From positions 158,698 through 222,697 of the forward strand of contig NZ_JAUSTN010000004.1 of the NCBI RefSeq assembly GCF_030812875.1: a stretch of DNA of 64,000 nucleotides, given 5' to 3'. Position 1 is the first letter of the stretch. Every line of letters begins with the position of its first letter. This DNA comes from Peptoniphilus_B koenoeneniae (GTDB lineage Bacteria; Bacillota; Clostridia; Tissierellales; Peptoniphilaceae). The translations under genes and the position numbers were made by a program. Positions 54,455-62,521 of the stretch are shown piece after piece. The notes below the pieces were generated by a model. That model ran no database searches. It saw nothing but the letters and a program-made list of their open reading frames with translations, and was not told where the DNA came from.

Positions 54455-56237
54455 TCATTTCACCTGCCTTTCTATCAATTTTCCATTCCTTACTAAATAT
54501 TGTCGCATCCCATAATTTACGGTAGTCTGCTGATGATTCTAACAAGTCCTTATGTTTTCCATTTGCAACTAAACGGCCATGATTCATTACCAATATTTGG
54601 TCTGCATCTACAATTGCCGGAAGTTTATGAGCAATTACAATCAATGTTTTACCTTTTACAAGTTCAGCAATCGCAGCTTCCATCTTTTCTTCATTTTCAG
54701 GATCTGCATAGGCAGTAGCTTCATCAAGTACAACAATCGGTGCATTTTTTAAGATAGCTCTTGCAAGGGATATTCTTTGTCTCTCTCCACCTGATAACAT
54801 CTTTCCTGCCTCGCCAGCCAAAGAGTAAATACCATTTGGGAGCTTATCTAAAAATTCCATACACTGAGCTTTCTTTGCAGCTTCTATCACTTCTTCATCC
54901 GTAGCTGACAAATTTCCGATACGAATATTTTCTAAGAGTGAAGTATTAAATAAATATTGGTCTTGAGACACATAAGAAATCTCTTTATTCAGTGCCTTAA
55001 GACTCATATCCTGTAAATTTTGTCCTCCAATACTAATGCTTCCCTCTAAAACATCATAGTAATGAATTAAGAGTTTCGCTAAGGTGCTTTTACCTGAGCC
55101 TGATTCTCCAACAATGGCTGTCTTTTCTCCAACTTTTGCTGTAAAGCTCACATTATGAATCACATTTTTAATGTATGTTTCAGGTTGTCCATTCTCTCCC
55201 ATCTTGCTTAGTTGATAACCAAATGTAACATTGTCATAGGAAATAGTTTGATCTATACCTTTAAACTTGTTTTCACCTTGTTTTAATGGTTCTATATTTA
55301 AAGCATCTTCCAATGCAGATATTTTATAATTAAGCTGTGGCATCGTTGGTAAAAATCCCAAAGCCTTTAAGAGTGGTAAGCCAATACTCAAAGATAGGCA
55401 TAAAACCAATATCAAATCAGAAAGACTAACATAGCCCATGTAAGCAAAGTAACCGCCAAGCGGCAATGTTAATATAATCGTGCATGGGAGCAAGGCACTA
55501 TACAATGCCATCCATGGCCATGCAGTCTTATACCAAGCGAGTGCATAATCTCTATAATCTCCAACATCTTTAGAAAATCTTTGATATGATTCCGCTTGCT
55601 TGTTAAACACTTTTACTACTTCCATACCATTCACATATTCAATAATGGTATTATTCATTTTTCCACTCGCCATATAATATGGTCCCATTTTTTTCATTCC
55701 TGCGGAATACATAATCATCATAGCGACAATGCTTAGTGGAATGGATGCCAAAGACATAAGTGCCAGTCTCCAGTCAACGAAAAACATTGCAATATATACC
55801 ATTACAGGCACAATTAAATTGGCAATTCCTTCAGGCAATGAGTGTGCCAAAAGAACTTCCAAACTACCAATATCATCTACAAACATCTTTTTAATAGCAC
55901 CTGTTCCCTTTTCTTCAATAGCTCCTAAGGGAAGATTCTCCATCTTTTTTTGTAGAGATGTTCTAAGTCCAAATAATGTGTTATATGCTGCCTTATGGGA
56001 CATATTAAGACCCAAACCACCTAATAATGCTTGCAAAACCAAACATATCAAAATACCGGCAAGCAAAATAACTAACCTTTTGAATTCCAAATTTTGTCCT
56101 AAAATCAAAGGATTTATAATCTGATAAGCAAATAGAAATGGCACAACTCCCATAATGACACTTAATAGCATAATAAAACTCGCTAAATGTATTGTTTTCT
56201 TATGCGAACCAGCATACTCAAAAACCTTATTTAACAT
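54447..56237 (-). CDS. ABC transporter, fused membrane and ATPase domains (cassette 3, first)
   Basis: 596 residues from the second of two adjacent ATGs, which is better spaced from AAGGAGG. Motifs GESGSGKS, LSGGE and IVVLDEA with TAYAD. It overlaps the ECF ATPase stop by 11 bases, so the ABC pair is translationally coupled to the ECF genes. This overlap argues that the ECF and ABC parts work as one functional set. Confidence 0.85.
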   Translation of the reverse strand: MLNKVFEYAGSHKKTIHLASFIMLLSVIMGVVPFLFAYQIINPLILGQNLEFKRLVILLAGILICLVLQALLGGLGLNMSHKAAYNTLFGLRTSLQKKMENLPLGAIEEKGTGAIKKMFVDDIGSLEVLLAHSLPEGIANLIVPVMVYIAMFFVDWRLALMSLASIPLSIVAMMIMYSAGMKKMGPYYMASGKMNNTIIEYVNGMEVVKVFNKQAESYQRFSKDVGDYRDYALAWYKTAWPWMALYSALLPCTIILTLPLGGYFAYMGYVSLSDLILVLCLSLSIGLPLLKALGFLPTMPQLNYKISALEDALNIEPLKQGENKFKGIDQTISYDNVTFGYQLSKMGENGQPETYIKNVIHNVSFTAKVGEKTAIVGESGSGKSTLAKLLIHYYDVLEGSISIGGQNLQDMSLKALNKEISYVSQDQYLFNTSLLENIRIGNLSATDEEVIEAAKKAQCMEFLDKLPNGIYSLAGEAGKMLSGGERQRISLARAILKNAPIVVLDEATAYADPENEEKMEAAIAELVKGKTLIVIAHKLPAIVDADQILVMNHGRLVANGKHKDLLESSADYRKLWDATIFSKEWKIDRKAGEMNV

Positions 56238-57696
56238 CATTCTCCTCCTTAATCAAAGATTTTTTATTATCCATAAAATCCATAATCACTTGTTCATTTC
56301 CTTTTACAGATATTTTTTTATAATTTTCTCTGCCAATCATTAAAACAGAATGGCAAGTTTTGAATAGTAGTTCCAAGTCATGCGTAATAATGATAAATGG
56401 AACTTCCTCTGATTTTTCTGTAATTAAATCAGATATAATACTCATACTTCTGTAATCAAGTCCAGAGGTCGGTTCATCTAAAACTATCAATTTTCGATTG
56501 GATAAAAACGAAGTAATAATCGCAAGTCTTTGTTTTTGACCACCAGACAATTTTTGTGGGTGGCTTACTTTCTTATGCCACAAATTTGTTTGCTTTAAGT
56601 AATCTCGTATTTCTTCCAAATCACTTTCCGTATTCTTTTCTTTACAAAATATCAGCTCATTTTCCACAGTGTCTAAAAAAATCTGAGCATCAACATCTTG
56701 CAAAACTAAATAAGAATTTTTCAATCGTTCCTTCTTGTTCTTTCCATAATTCACATCTAATCTTTTTTCGGAAAGCCCACACAAAGAATTTGCTAATGTT
56801 GTTTTCCCAATTCCATTAGAACCGATAATTCCCATGATTTCTTTTTCTTTAATGTCAAAAGTCAAATCTTTTATCAAAGTTCTTTTCCCTTGGTGAATAT
56901 TTGCATTGTCGACTTTTATATAGCTTCTGGTTTTTAATGGCTCTTTTTCCGACACAAGTTCTTTTTCATTTAATGTTCTTAATTCCAGTTCTTTACACTT
57001 CCGGTTATCGAGTTCACCTTTTTTAAAAATATTTTCTACCGTTCCATCTTTCATATAGACAAGACGATCAAAAATATTTTTAAGGTAATACAATCTATGT
57101 TCAGCTATTACAATTGTCTTGCCAATCGCTTTTAACTTAACAAGTATGTTTTCAAATTTCCTTATACTGTCATAATCAAGGCTACTTGAAGGTTCGTCGA
57201 AAAAGATAATGTCTGTATCATAAATAAGTGTTCCTGCTATCGCCACCTTTTGTCTTTCTCCACCAGACAATTCAAAGATAGATTTTTTTCTTAGATGACC
57301 TATCTCCAATAAATTTAATGCTTTATCTACCTTTTCTTTTAATAAGTTCTCATCTAACCCAAGATTTTCTCCTACCAAAGCAACTTCATCTTCAACCACA
57401 TCGCAAAAGAACTGATCCTTGGGATTTTGAAATACATTTCCTATATATTTTGCAAGTTCACCTTTCTGATACGAAGATATTTCTTTTCCCAAAAGCTCAA
57501 TATTACCTTCTAAATTTCCTTCGTAAAAATATGGAATGAGTCCATTTAGAAGTCTTAAAAATGTTGTTTTCCCACATCCTGAAAGACCTGTTAATACAAC
57601 TATCTCTCCTTTTTTTACAGACAGTTTTAAGTCTTTTAGTACTAAGTCCTCGCCGTATGAAAATTTGCGTATATTTGCTCCTAAGATATTTTCCAT
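56227..57696 (-). CDS. ECF transporter double ATPase (cassette 3)
   Basis: 489 residues. Domain 1: GLSGCGKT, LSGGERQ, IIFFDEP with SSSLD. Domain 2: GSNGIGKT, LSGGQKQ, LIVLDEP with TSGLD. Complete motifs in both halves. It overlaps the EcfT gene upstream by 16 bases and the ABC gene downstream. It supplies ATP hydrolysis for uptake by the S component at 58384. Confidence 0.88.
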   Translation of the reverse strand: MENILGANIRKFSYGEDLVLKDLKLSVKKGEIVVLTGLSGCGKTTFLRLLNGLIPYFYEGNLEGNIELLGKEISSYQKGELAKYIGNVFQNPKDQFFCDVVEDEVALVGENLGLDENLLKEKVDKALNLLEIGHLRKKSIFELSGGERQKVAIAGTLIYDTDIIFFDEPSSSLDYDSIRKFENILVKLKAIGKTIVIAEHRLYYLKNIFDRLVYMKDGTVENIFKKGELDNRKCKELELRTLNEKELVSEKEPLKTRSYIKVDNANIHQGKRTLIKDLTFDIKEKEIMGIIGSNGIGKTTLANSLCGLSEKRLDVNYGKNKKERLKNSYLVLQDVDAQIFLDTVENELIFCKEKNTESDLEEIRDYLKQTNLWHKKVSHPQKLSGGQKQRLAIITSFLSNRKLIVLDEPTSGLDYRSMSIISDLITEKSEEVPFIIITHDLELLFKTCHSVLMIGRENYKKISVKGNEQVIMDFMDNKKSLIKEENDVK

Positions 57697-58394
57697 ACAC
57701 TCACCAAAACCAAAATTATTCCAATCATTAACATTACAATATCGATAAAAGTAAATTTTACATCATGAAAACTTGTTTTTTTGCCATCATATTCAATGCC
57801 TTTTGATATGATTGAACAAGTTAAGGTATCGCTTATATCTATGCACTTATACATAAGAGGAACAAAATATAATTCAAATGTTTTAATTGGTTTGAAAATA
57901 CTTGCTTTAAATCCTCTAATTTTCATGCCATTGTTTATTTCCTTCATCCTAATAGAAATTTCCGGAATAAAACGAAAGAATACTGTGATTCCTATACCTA
58001 TTCCACCATCAATACCAATTTTTCTAAATGCAGCAATTAGATGCGAAGAACTATACGAAGACAGCACTTTTCCCAAAATGAAAAGTGGAGCAAATTTCAA
58101 CACTATAAGTAGCATTGTATATATAGAACCAACCAAAACATTTCCTAAGTGGGGTTTCAGCAAATAAATAAGCCCCCATACTATAAGCAATGAACATATC
58201 GTTCTAAATGCCTTTCTTATAGAAAATAAGAATAATAGTCCTAAGACAAAAATAAGGGAAAATAAATATTGTGATTGCTCTCCAACAGTTAGAATAACTG
58301 AAAATAGTAAAATCAACCCAACTATAGTAAGTGGGTTGATTTTATCTAATAGTTGGTACCCTTCTATATAGTTTTTTTCACCTTTACAAAACAC
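57681..58394 (-). CDS. ECF transporter membrane coupling protein EcfT (cassette 3)
   Basis: 237 residues if GTG at 58394 is the start, just before the S-component stop; an in-frame ATG at 58466 would overlap the S gene by 83 bases and add a non-family N-terminus. Five or six helices and the motifs GMKIRGFKAS and ISKGIEYD, the second of which has lost the usual Arg. It couples the double ATPase to the S component. Confidence 0.8.
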   Translation of the reverse strand: MFCKGEKNYIEGYQLLDKINPLTIVGLILLFSVILTVGEQSQYLFSLIFVLGLLFLFSIRKAFRTICSLLIVWGLIYLLKPHLGNVLVGSIYTMLLIVLKFAPLFILGKVLSSYSSSHLIAAFRKIGIDGGIGIGITVFFRFIPEISIRMKEINNGMKIRGFKASIFKPIKTFELYFVPLMYKCIDISDTLTCSIISKGIEYDGKKTSFHDVKFTFIDIVMLMIGIILVLVSVWKIS

Positions 58395-58980
58395 TTTTTT
58401 TCTTCCTGTTGCTAAAGAATTTGTTGTAAATATATGTTCCAAAATTAGCACCAATAATTGATGCAACGATTGCGATCACTACGCAAATTGCAATGTTTTT
58501 AGGGGTGTAAAAATTATAAAGAAATGTTGCATAGTCTGTTGTAAACATCTTAGGGAATTGTTTTGTAAGACCTTCGACTCCAAATACGAATGTGAAATAC
58601 ATCGCATGAAGCGAATATATAAACATACCAGCACCAAAACCAAGTCCTACTCTCATATTTTTGTCTGAGTAATTTTCCTTTTTACCAATCACAAGCTCTG
58701 CTAATATTCCTGCAATTGCACAAACTACTATTACGGGCCACATTCCCATAAGAGCATAGAACACGCCGAGTAATAAGAAATATAAGAATGCTGTTCCTCT
58801 TTGTGCGACTTGTTTACACATTATTACAAAAACTGGTGCGGCAATAATTGTTGCAAGTGCCGATGATAAATACAAACTCGGAATCATTCCAAAAGAACCT
58901 GTCAAAAATCCTAATCCCATCGTAAGAACAAATCCAATAACAGAAAATACTGCTATTTTTACAATACCTTTTAAATTCAT
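58384..58980 (-). CDS. ECF transporter S component, MptD family (cassette 3)
   Basis: 198 residues from the ATG at 58980 (AAGGAGGAG ten bases upstream); the earlier frame start at 59001 lies before the ribosome site. Six helices, with MNLKGIVKIAVFSVIGFVLT as the first. It is the first transporter gene of the operon and has the operator at 59064-59080 in its promoter. Substrate unknown. Confidence 0.82.
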   Translation of the reverse strand: MNLKGIVKIAVFSVIGFVLTMGLGFLTGSFGMIPSLYLSSALATIIAAPVFVIMCKQVAQRGTAFLYFLLLGVFYALMGMWPVIVVCAIAGILAELVIGKKENYSDKNMRVGLGFGAGMFIYSLHAMYFTFVFGVEGLTKQFPKMFTTDYATFLYNFYTPKNIAICVVIAIVASIIGANFGTYIYNKFFSNRKKKSVL

Positions 58981-59063
58981 TTTTCTCCTCCTTGAATACA
59001 TATAATATTTTTTATCTGCTTATAAAGCAGCATGTTGTCAATTTGTATAAAATTAAATCTTTA

Positions 59064-59080
59064 ATATAACTAAGTTATAT
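59064..59080. promoter_or_regulatory. Operator of the cassette 3 repressor, operon side
   Basis: ATATAACTAAGTTATAT is a perfect 8-bp inverted repeat with a 1-bp centre. On the minus strand it lies between TTGCAT and TATTAA, a plausible -35/-10 pair with a 17-bp spacer, 84 bp upstream of the S-component start. Confidence 0.8.
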
Positions 59081-59103
59081 TTGATGCAAAAAAATTTTCC
59101 ATT

Positions 59104-59742
59104 TTACAAACCTCTTATTTTGCCCCATCCTTCATTAAAGAATTTTGAAATTAGTTTGGCATTTAATTCTACTTCTTCTCTGCTTTTAGAATGAACAGCA
59201 ACTTCAGATAAAGCATAATAATATGCATGGTTAATTAAGTGAATTCCCATATCGGTTATTACACTACCGACACCATCTTCACCATAAATCATGCTTAATA
59301 TTTTGATGTGATTTTTATCTTCTATTTCCACGAGTTCATCTAAAAAATTACTGTATTTTGTTCCATAAGAACCAAACACTAATAACTCAAATGCATCTTT
59401 ATTTTCAAAAAAATACAAGACCATCTTAACAGCGCCATGTGCTTTAAAGTCTAAAATTTTATAAATGGTTTCTTTCCCAAGTGGAACTTCCTTTTTATAT
59501 GTCTCAAAACTCTTATCCTCATACATAGCATAGTATTTTCGGATTTGGCTTACAATCGGCTCAACTAACTCAGAAAAAAGTGCTTCCTTATCCTCAAAAT
59601 GACCATAAAACGCCCCAGTAGTAACACCTGCTTCTTTGCAAATAGCTCTTAAATTTGCCTTTTCAAATCCTTGTTCTTTGAAAATTTTCTTACCACTATT
59701 AAGAATCCTATTATGAGTTACTTCATAATCTCCGTTTGCCAT
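59104..59742 (-). CDS. TetR-family repressor of cassette 3
   Basis: 212 residues from the ATG at 59742, eight bases after AAGGAGG; the longer frame to 59823 runs through the promoter. Helix-turn-helix LRAICKEAGVTTGAFYGHFE. The gene precedes the transporter operon but is separated by 123 bp with an operator, and a second operator copy lies in its own promoter. It most likely represses both units. Confidence 0.9.
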   Translation of the reverse strand: MANGDYEVTHNRILNSGKKIFKEQGFEKANLRAICKEAGVTTGAFYGHFEDKEALFSELVEPIVSQIRKYYAMYEDKSFETYKKEVPLGKETIYKILDFKAHGAVKMVLYFFENKDAFELLVFGSYGTKYSNFLDELVEIEDKNHIKILSMIYGEDGVGSVITDMGIHLINHAYYYALSEVAVHSKSREEVELNAKLISKFFNEGWGKIRGL

Positions 59743-59763
59743 GATTTGCCCTCCTTTCTTCAA

Positions 59764-59808
59764 ATATAACTTAGTTATATTATAACACTTGTTATGTTTA
59801 AAAGTCAA
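59764..59808 (-). promoter_or_regulatory. Promoter and operator of the cassette 3 repressor
   Basis: -35 TTGACT (59803-59808), 18-bp spacer, -10 TATAAT (59779-59784), and the operator ATATAACTTAGTTATAT (59764-59780) overlapping the -10 end and the start point. The palindrome equals the one at 59064-59080 except at the central base. Confidence 0.8.
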
Positions 59809-59869
59809 GATATTTATACACATACATTGACTTTTATGTTATAATTATATAACAAATTTGAAAACTTGC

Positions 59870-60007
59870 TTAACGCTTGCTATCTAATTCATTCTTTTGT
59901 AGCAAGCACAGTAAGTGTACGGACACTTACGAAAAAATTGATGAAGCAGCCCTCTGGGATCTGCTTCTTTTTTTATCAATTTTTAACTTGTTAGGGTGTA
60001 CCCTAAG
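59870..60007 (+). other. oriT-like region, second arm
   Basis: Inverted repeats GTAAGTGT/ACACTTAC (59911-59930), GAAGCAG/CTGCTTC with a T-run (about 59943-59967) and TTAGGGT/ACCCTAA (59991-60006) precede mobC. AGCAAGCACAGTAAGTG and CCCTAAGACCCC are shared with the first arm. Likely transfer origin. Confidence 0.65.
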
Positions 60008-60039
60008 ACCCCGAAATACATTCAAAGGAGGATTTACCT

Positions 60040-60390
60040 ATGGCAAATAGAATACGAAATGAAAGACTTGAAATTAAATTAACCGAAGAAGAAAAGGCTC
60101 TTTTTGAGGAGAAAAGAAAACTTGCTAAGTGTAGAAATATGAGCCTTTTTATTCGCAAATGCGTTTTAGAAAAGGAAATATATCAAGTGGATTTAGAGCC
60201 GTTTAGAGATTTACAGGGCTTGCTTTCCAACGCTACAAACAACATAAATCAGATTGCAAAGCGTGTAAATTCGACCGGCATAATCTACAAAGATGATATA
60301 AACGATATGAAAAAGCAGATTGAACATTTCTCAAAAGAGTTGTGGCAAATTCATTCCCTGCTGCTTAACAGGACTTCAGGAGGTGATTAA
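60040..60390 (+). CDS. mobC: MobC-like relaxosome protein (second arm)
   Basis: 116 residues, AAAGGAGG before the ATG. RLEIKLTEEEKALFEEKRKL is the ribbon-helix-helix-type start and NATNNINQIAKRV the conserved block. It lies between the oriT region and the relaxase, six bases upstream of the latter. It assists relaxase loading at oriT during conjugative mobilization. Confidence 0.9.
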   Translation: MANRIRNERLEIKLTEEEKALFEEKRKLAKCRNMSLFIRKCVLEKEIYQVDLEPFRDLQGLLSNATNNINQIAKRVNSTGIIYKDDINDMKKQIEHFSKELWQIHSLLLNRTSGGD

Positions 60391-60395
60391 ATTTT

Positions 60396-61727
60396 ATGGC
60401 TATTACAAAAATACATCCTATAAAATCAACCCTTAATCTTGCCATTTCATATATTGTTAATGGAGAAAAAACAGATGAGCAAATCTTAGTAAGCACTCAT
60501 AAATGCCATCAGGAAACTGCTCATACTCAATTTTTAAGAACACGAAATGATGCAGGAACAAACGGAACTGTTCTTGCAAGACACCTCATTCAATCCTTTT
60601 TACCCGGAGAAGCAAGTCCTGAAATGGCACATCAAATCGGTCTTGAACTATGTAAAAAGATATTAAAGGATGAGTACGAATTTGTCTTATCTACCCATAT
60701 AGATAAAGGGCATATTCATAATCACGTCATATTTAATAATGTAAATATGGTAACGGGCAAATGCTATCAGTCCAACAAGAGAAGTTACCACCAAATCAGG
60801 TATCAAAGCGATAAGCTATGCAAGGATAATAACCTTTCTGTGATTGATGAGTTCTACGAGAGCTATAAGAGAAAGTACAAAACAAATGGTAAGTCATGGT
60901 ATGAAAATGAGCAATCTAAGAAAGGTAATTCTTGGAAAAGCAGGCTTCAATTTGACATTGATCGTTTGATAAAACAGTCTAAAGATTGGGAAGAATTTCT
61001 AAAGAAAATGGCGGAACTTGGTTATGAAATAAAGCATGGAAAACATATAGCTTTTAAGCCAAAAGATAAGCAGAGATTTACAAGGTCTAAGACGATTGGC
61101 GAAGATTATACCGAAGAAAGATTAAAAGAGCGTATTACAGAAAGGAGTGCTATTAAGGATCCTGCTGTCAAAAAACGAATAGGAAATGTCATCAATATGA
61201 ATACCAATGCCAAAGTGAAAGAGAGCAAAGGCTATGAATATTGGGCAACAAAACATAACCTTAATACAATGGCTGAATCAGTTATTTTCATCAGAGAACA
61301 TGGCATTAACTCCGTTAAACAGCTTGATGAATATATCAAAAAAAGTGCTGAAGAAAGACAAGGTTTACAAGATAAAATCAAAGAAATTGATAAGGACATG
61401 CAGCTACTTTCTGATACTATGGAACAAGTTCATACTGTTAAAAAATATCGAGCCTACTACAAAGAATATAAGGCAAATCCATCGGACAAGGCATTTTTTG
61501 AAGAATACAAATCGCAAATCACGCTCTATGAAACTGCTCTTTCCAAGCTGAAAAGCTCCTATTCTAAACTTCCAAATTCAAAGAATATTTTAGATAGACT
61601 TGATAAACTGCAAGAAAAAAAGAATATCCTCATGAAAGAGTATTCTTCCTCAAAATCTACTATGGACGAGCTTTATCAAATACGAAAGAACTATGAAATT
61701 TACATGGGCAAGGAGATTGAGAGATAA
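60396..61727 (+). CDS. Relaxase/mobilization nuclease, MOBP type
   Basis: 443 residues. The metal-binding motif is complete: THIDKGHIHNHVIFN with His101, His106, His108 and His110. The nucleophilic Tyr is probably Tyr19 in AISYIVNG. After the relaxase domain (about 1-230) a Lys-rich coiled coil runs to the end (about 300-440). GGAGGTGA precedes the ATG. The enzyme nicks oriT and pilots the strand during transfer. It reads toward the convergent SSB-like gene and both use the hairpin at 61785. Confidence 0.9.
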   Translation: MAITKIHPIKSTLNLAISYIVNGEKTDEQILVSTHKCHQETAHTQFLRTRNDAGTNGTVLARHLIQSFLPGEASPEMAHQIGLELCKKILKDEYEFVLSTHIDKGHIHNHVIFNNVNMVTGKCYQSNKRSYHQIRYQSDKLCKDNNLSVIDEFYESYKRKYKTNGKSWYENEQSKKGNSWKSRLQFDIDRLIKQSKDWEEFLKKMAELGYEIKHGKHIAFKPKDKQRFTRSKTIGEDYTEERLKERITERSAIKDPAVKKRIGNVINMNTNAKVKESKGYEYWATKHNLNTMAESVIFIREHGINSVKQLDEYIKKSAEERQGLQDKIKEIDKDMQLLSDTMEQVHTVKKYRAYYKEYKANPSDKAFFEEYKSQITLYETALSKLKSSYSKLPNSKNILDRLDKLQEKKNILMKEYSSSKSTMDELYQIRKNYEIYMGKEIER

Positions 61728-61784
61728 TTTTTTCTCTCCTCTTTTTCTACCTTGATTTGGCAATTCAAGACCAATAAAAAAATA

Positions 61785-61812
61785 GTCGGTGCAGTCCTAA
61801 GACCACACCGAC
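61785..61812. terminator. Bidirectional terminator between relaxase and SSB genes
   Basis: GTCGGTGcaGTC-CTAA-GACcaCACCGAC forms a 12-bp stem with two mismatches, preceded by an A-run and followed by a T-rich stretch. It is related in its core to the hairpins at 12121 and 16958. Confidence 0.85.
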
Positions 61813-61819
61813 CGTAAAT

Positions 61820-62479
61820 TTATCTCTCAGCTTCTTTGCTTACTTCTTTCTTTTCTTTCGGCTTTTCCTTATCTTCAGCCTGATATTTTTTGATAGCCCC
61901 AAGTACAGATTCTTTCTTTTCTTCTTGTCCTTTCATTTGTTCCTTTGCCTTTAACAGCTTTGAAGAAAGTATCCTGATGTTGCTATGCTCCTTGCCGTTA
62001 TCATCAATGGAGGTTCTGATTTGTCCAAAGAGCTTAACAAAATCTCCCTGCTTAAAGTCCTTTGGAATATCGCTTTTTTCTCCGTATGCCGAGCAATTAT
62101 GATAGACCTTATTCCCTTCATCATCTTTAGATACTACGGAGAAATTCGCTACCTTAAAGGCTTCTCCGTTCTTATTTTCCCTTTCAACTACATCAACCTC
62201 TCCAACGATATTTCCAACAATATTGATAAGATTATCCTTTTCTTCCTGAGCATAAGGCAGGTCTTTTATCTGTCCCTGTTCTCTTAAATCCTCAATCATA
62301 TAGTCAAATTCCTCATGCAGCAAATTAAGGCTGTCATTGTCCATATAAGCGTCATAGAGCTTATCTAAGGCACTTTCATCATTGATACCTTTTTCCATGC
62401 TTATAATCGCTTTTACAAAGTCCTTATGGTTATCATTTACCATATCTTCTATCTGATTTCTCATTGTTTTGTAATCCAT
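61820..62479 (-). CDS. Element-encoded SSB-like OB-fold protein
   Basis: 219 residues from the ATG at 62479, seven bases after AGGAGAT. The N-terminal helical region (1-90) is peculiar to ICE proteins. An OB fold follows (about 90-185: NIVGNIVGEVDVVERENKNG, then FKVANFSVVS and FKQGDFVKLFGQIRT). The tail is charged and ends AER. It probably binds single-stranded DNA during transfer or replication. Fragments of this gene's 3' end occur at 16981, 22256 and 45835. Confidence 0.85.
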   Translation of the reverse strand: MDYKTMRNQIEDMVNDNHKDFVKAIISMEKGINDESALDKLYDAYMDNDSLNLLHEEFDYMIEDLREQGQIKDLPYAQEEKDNLINIVGNIVGEVDVVERENKNGEAFKVANFSVVSKDDEGNKVYHNCSAYGEKSDIPKDFKQGDFVKLFGQIRTSIDDNGKEHSNIRILSSKLLKAKEQMKGQEEKKESVLGAIKKYQAEDKEKPKEKKEVSKEAER

Positions 62480-62521
62480 GTTTTTATCTCCTTTCATGGC
62501 AAAAGGGAGGTTCCCCTCCCC

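Noticed and set aside
57503..57700. 65-residue minus-strand frame overlapping the ECF ATPase start
   Set aside because: Out-of-frame shadow of the ATPase N-terminus, with no start signal of its own.
29945..59742. TetR-family genes taken as tetracycline resistance
   Set aside because: They are regulators; no tet efflux or ribosomal protection gene is present. The MATE pump cannot be given a drug substrate from sequence alone.
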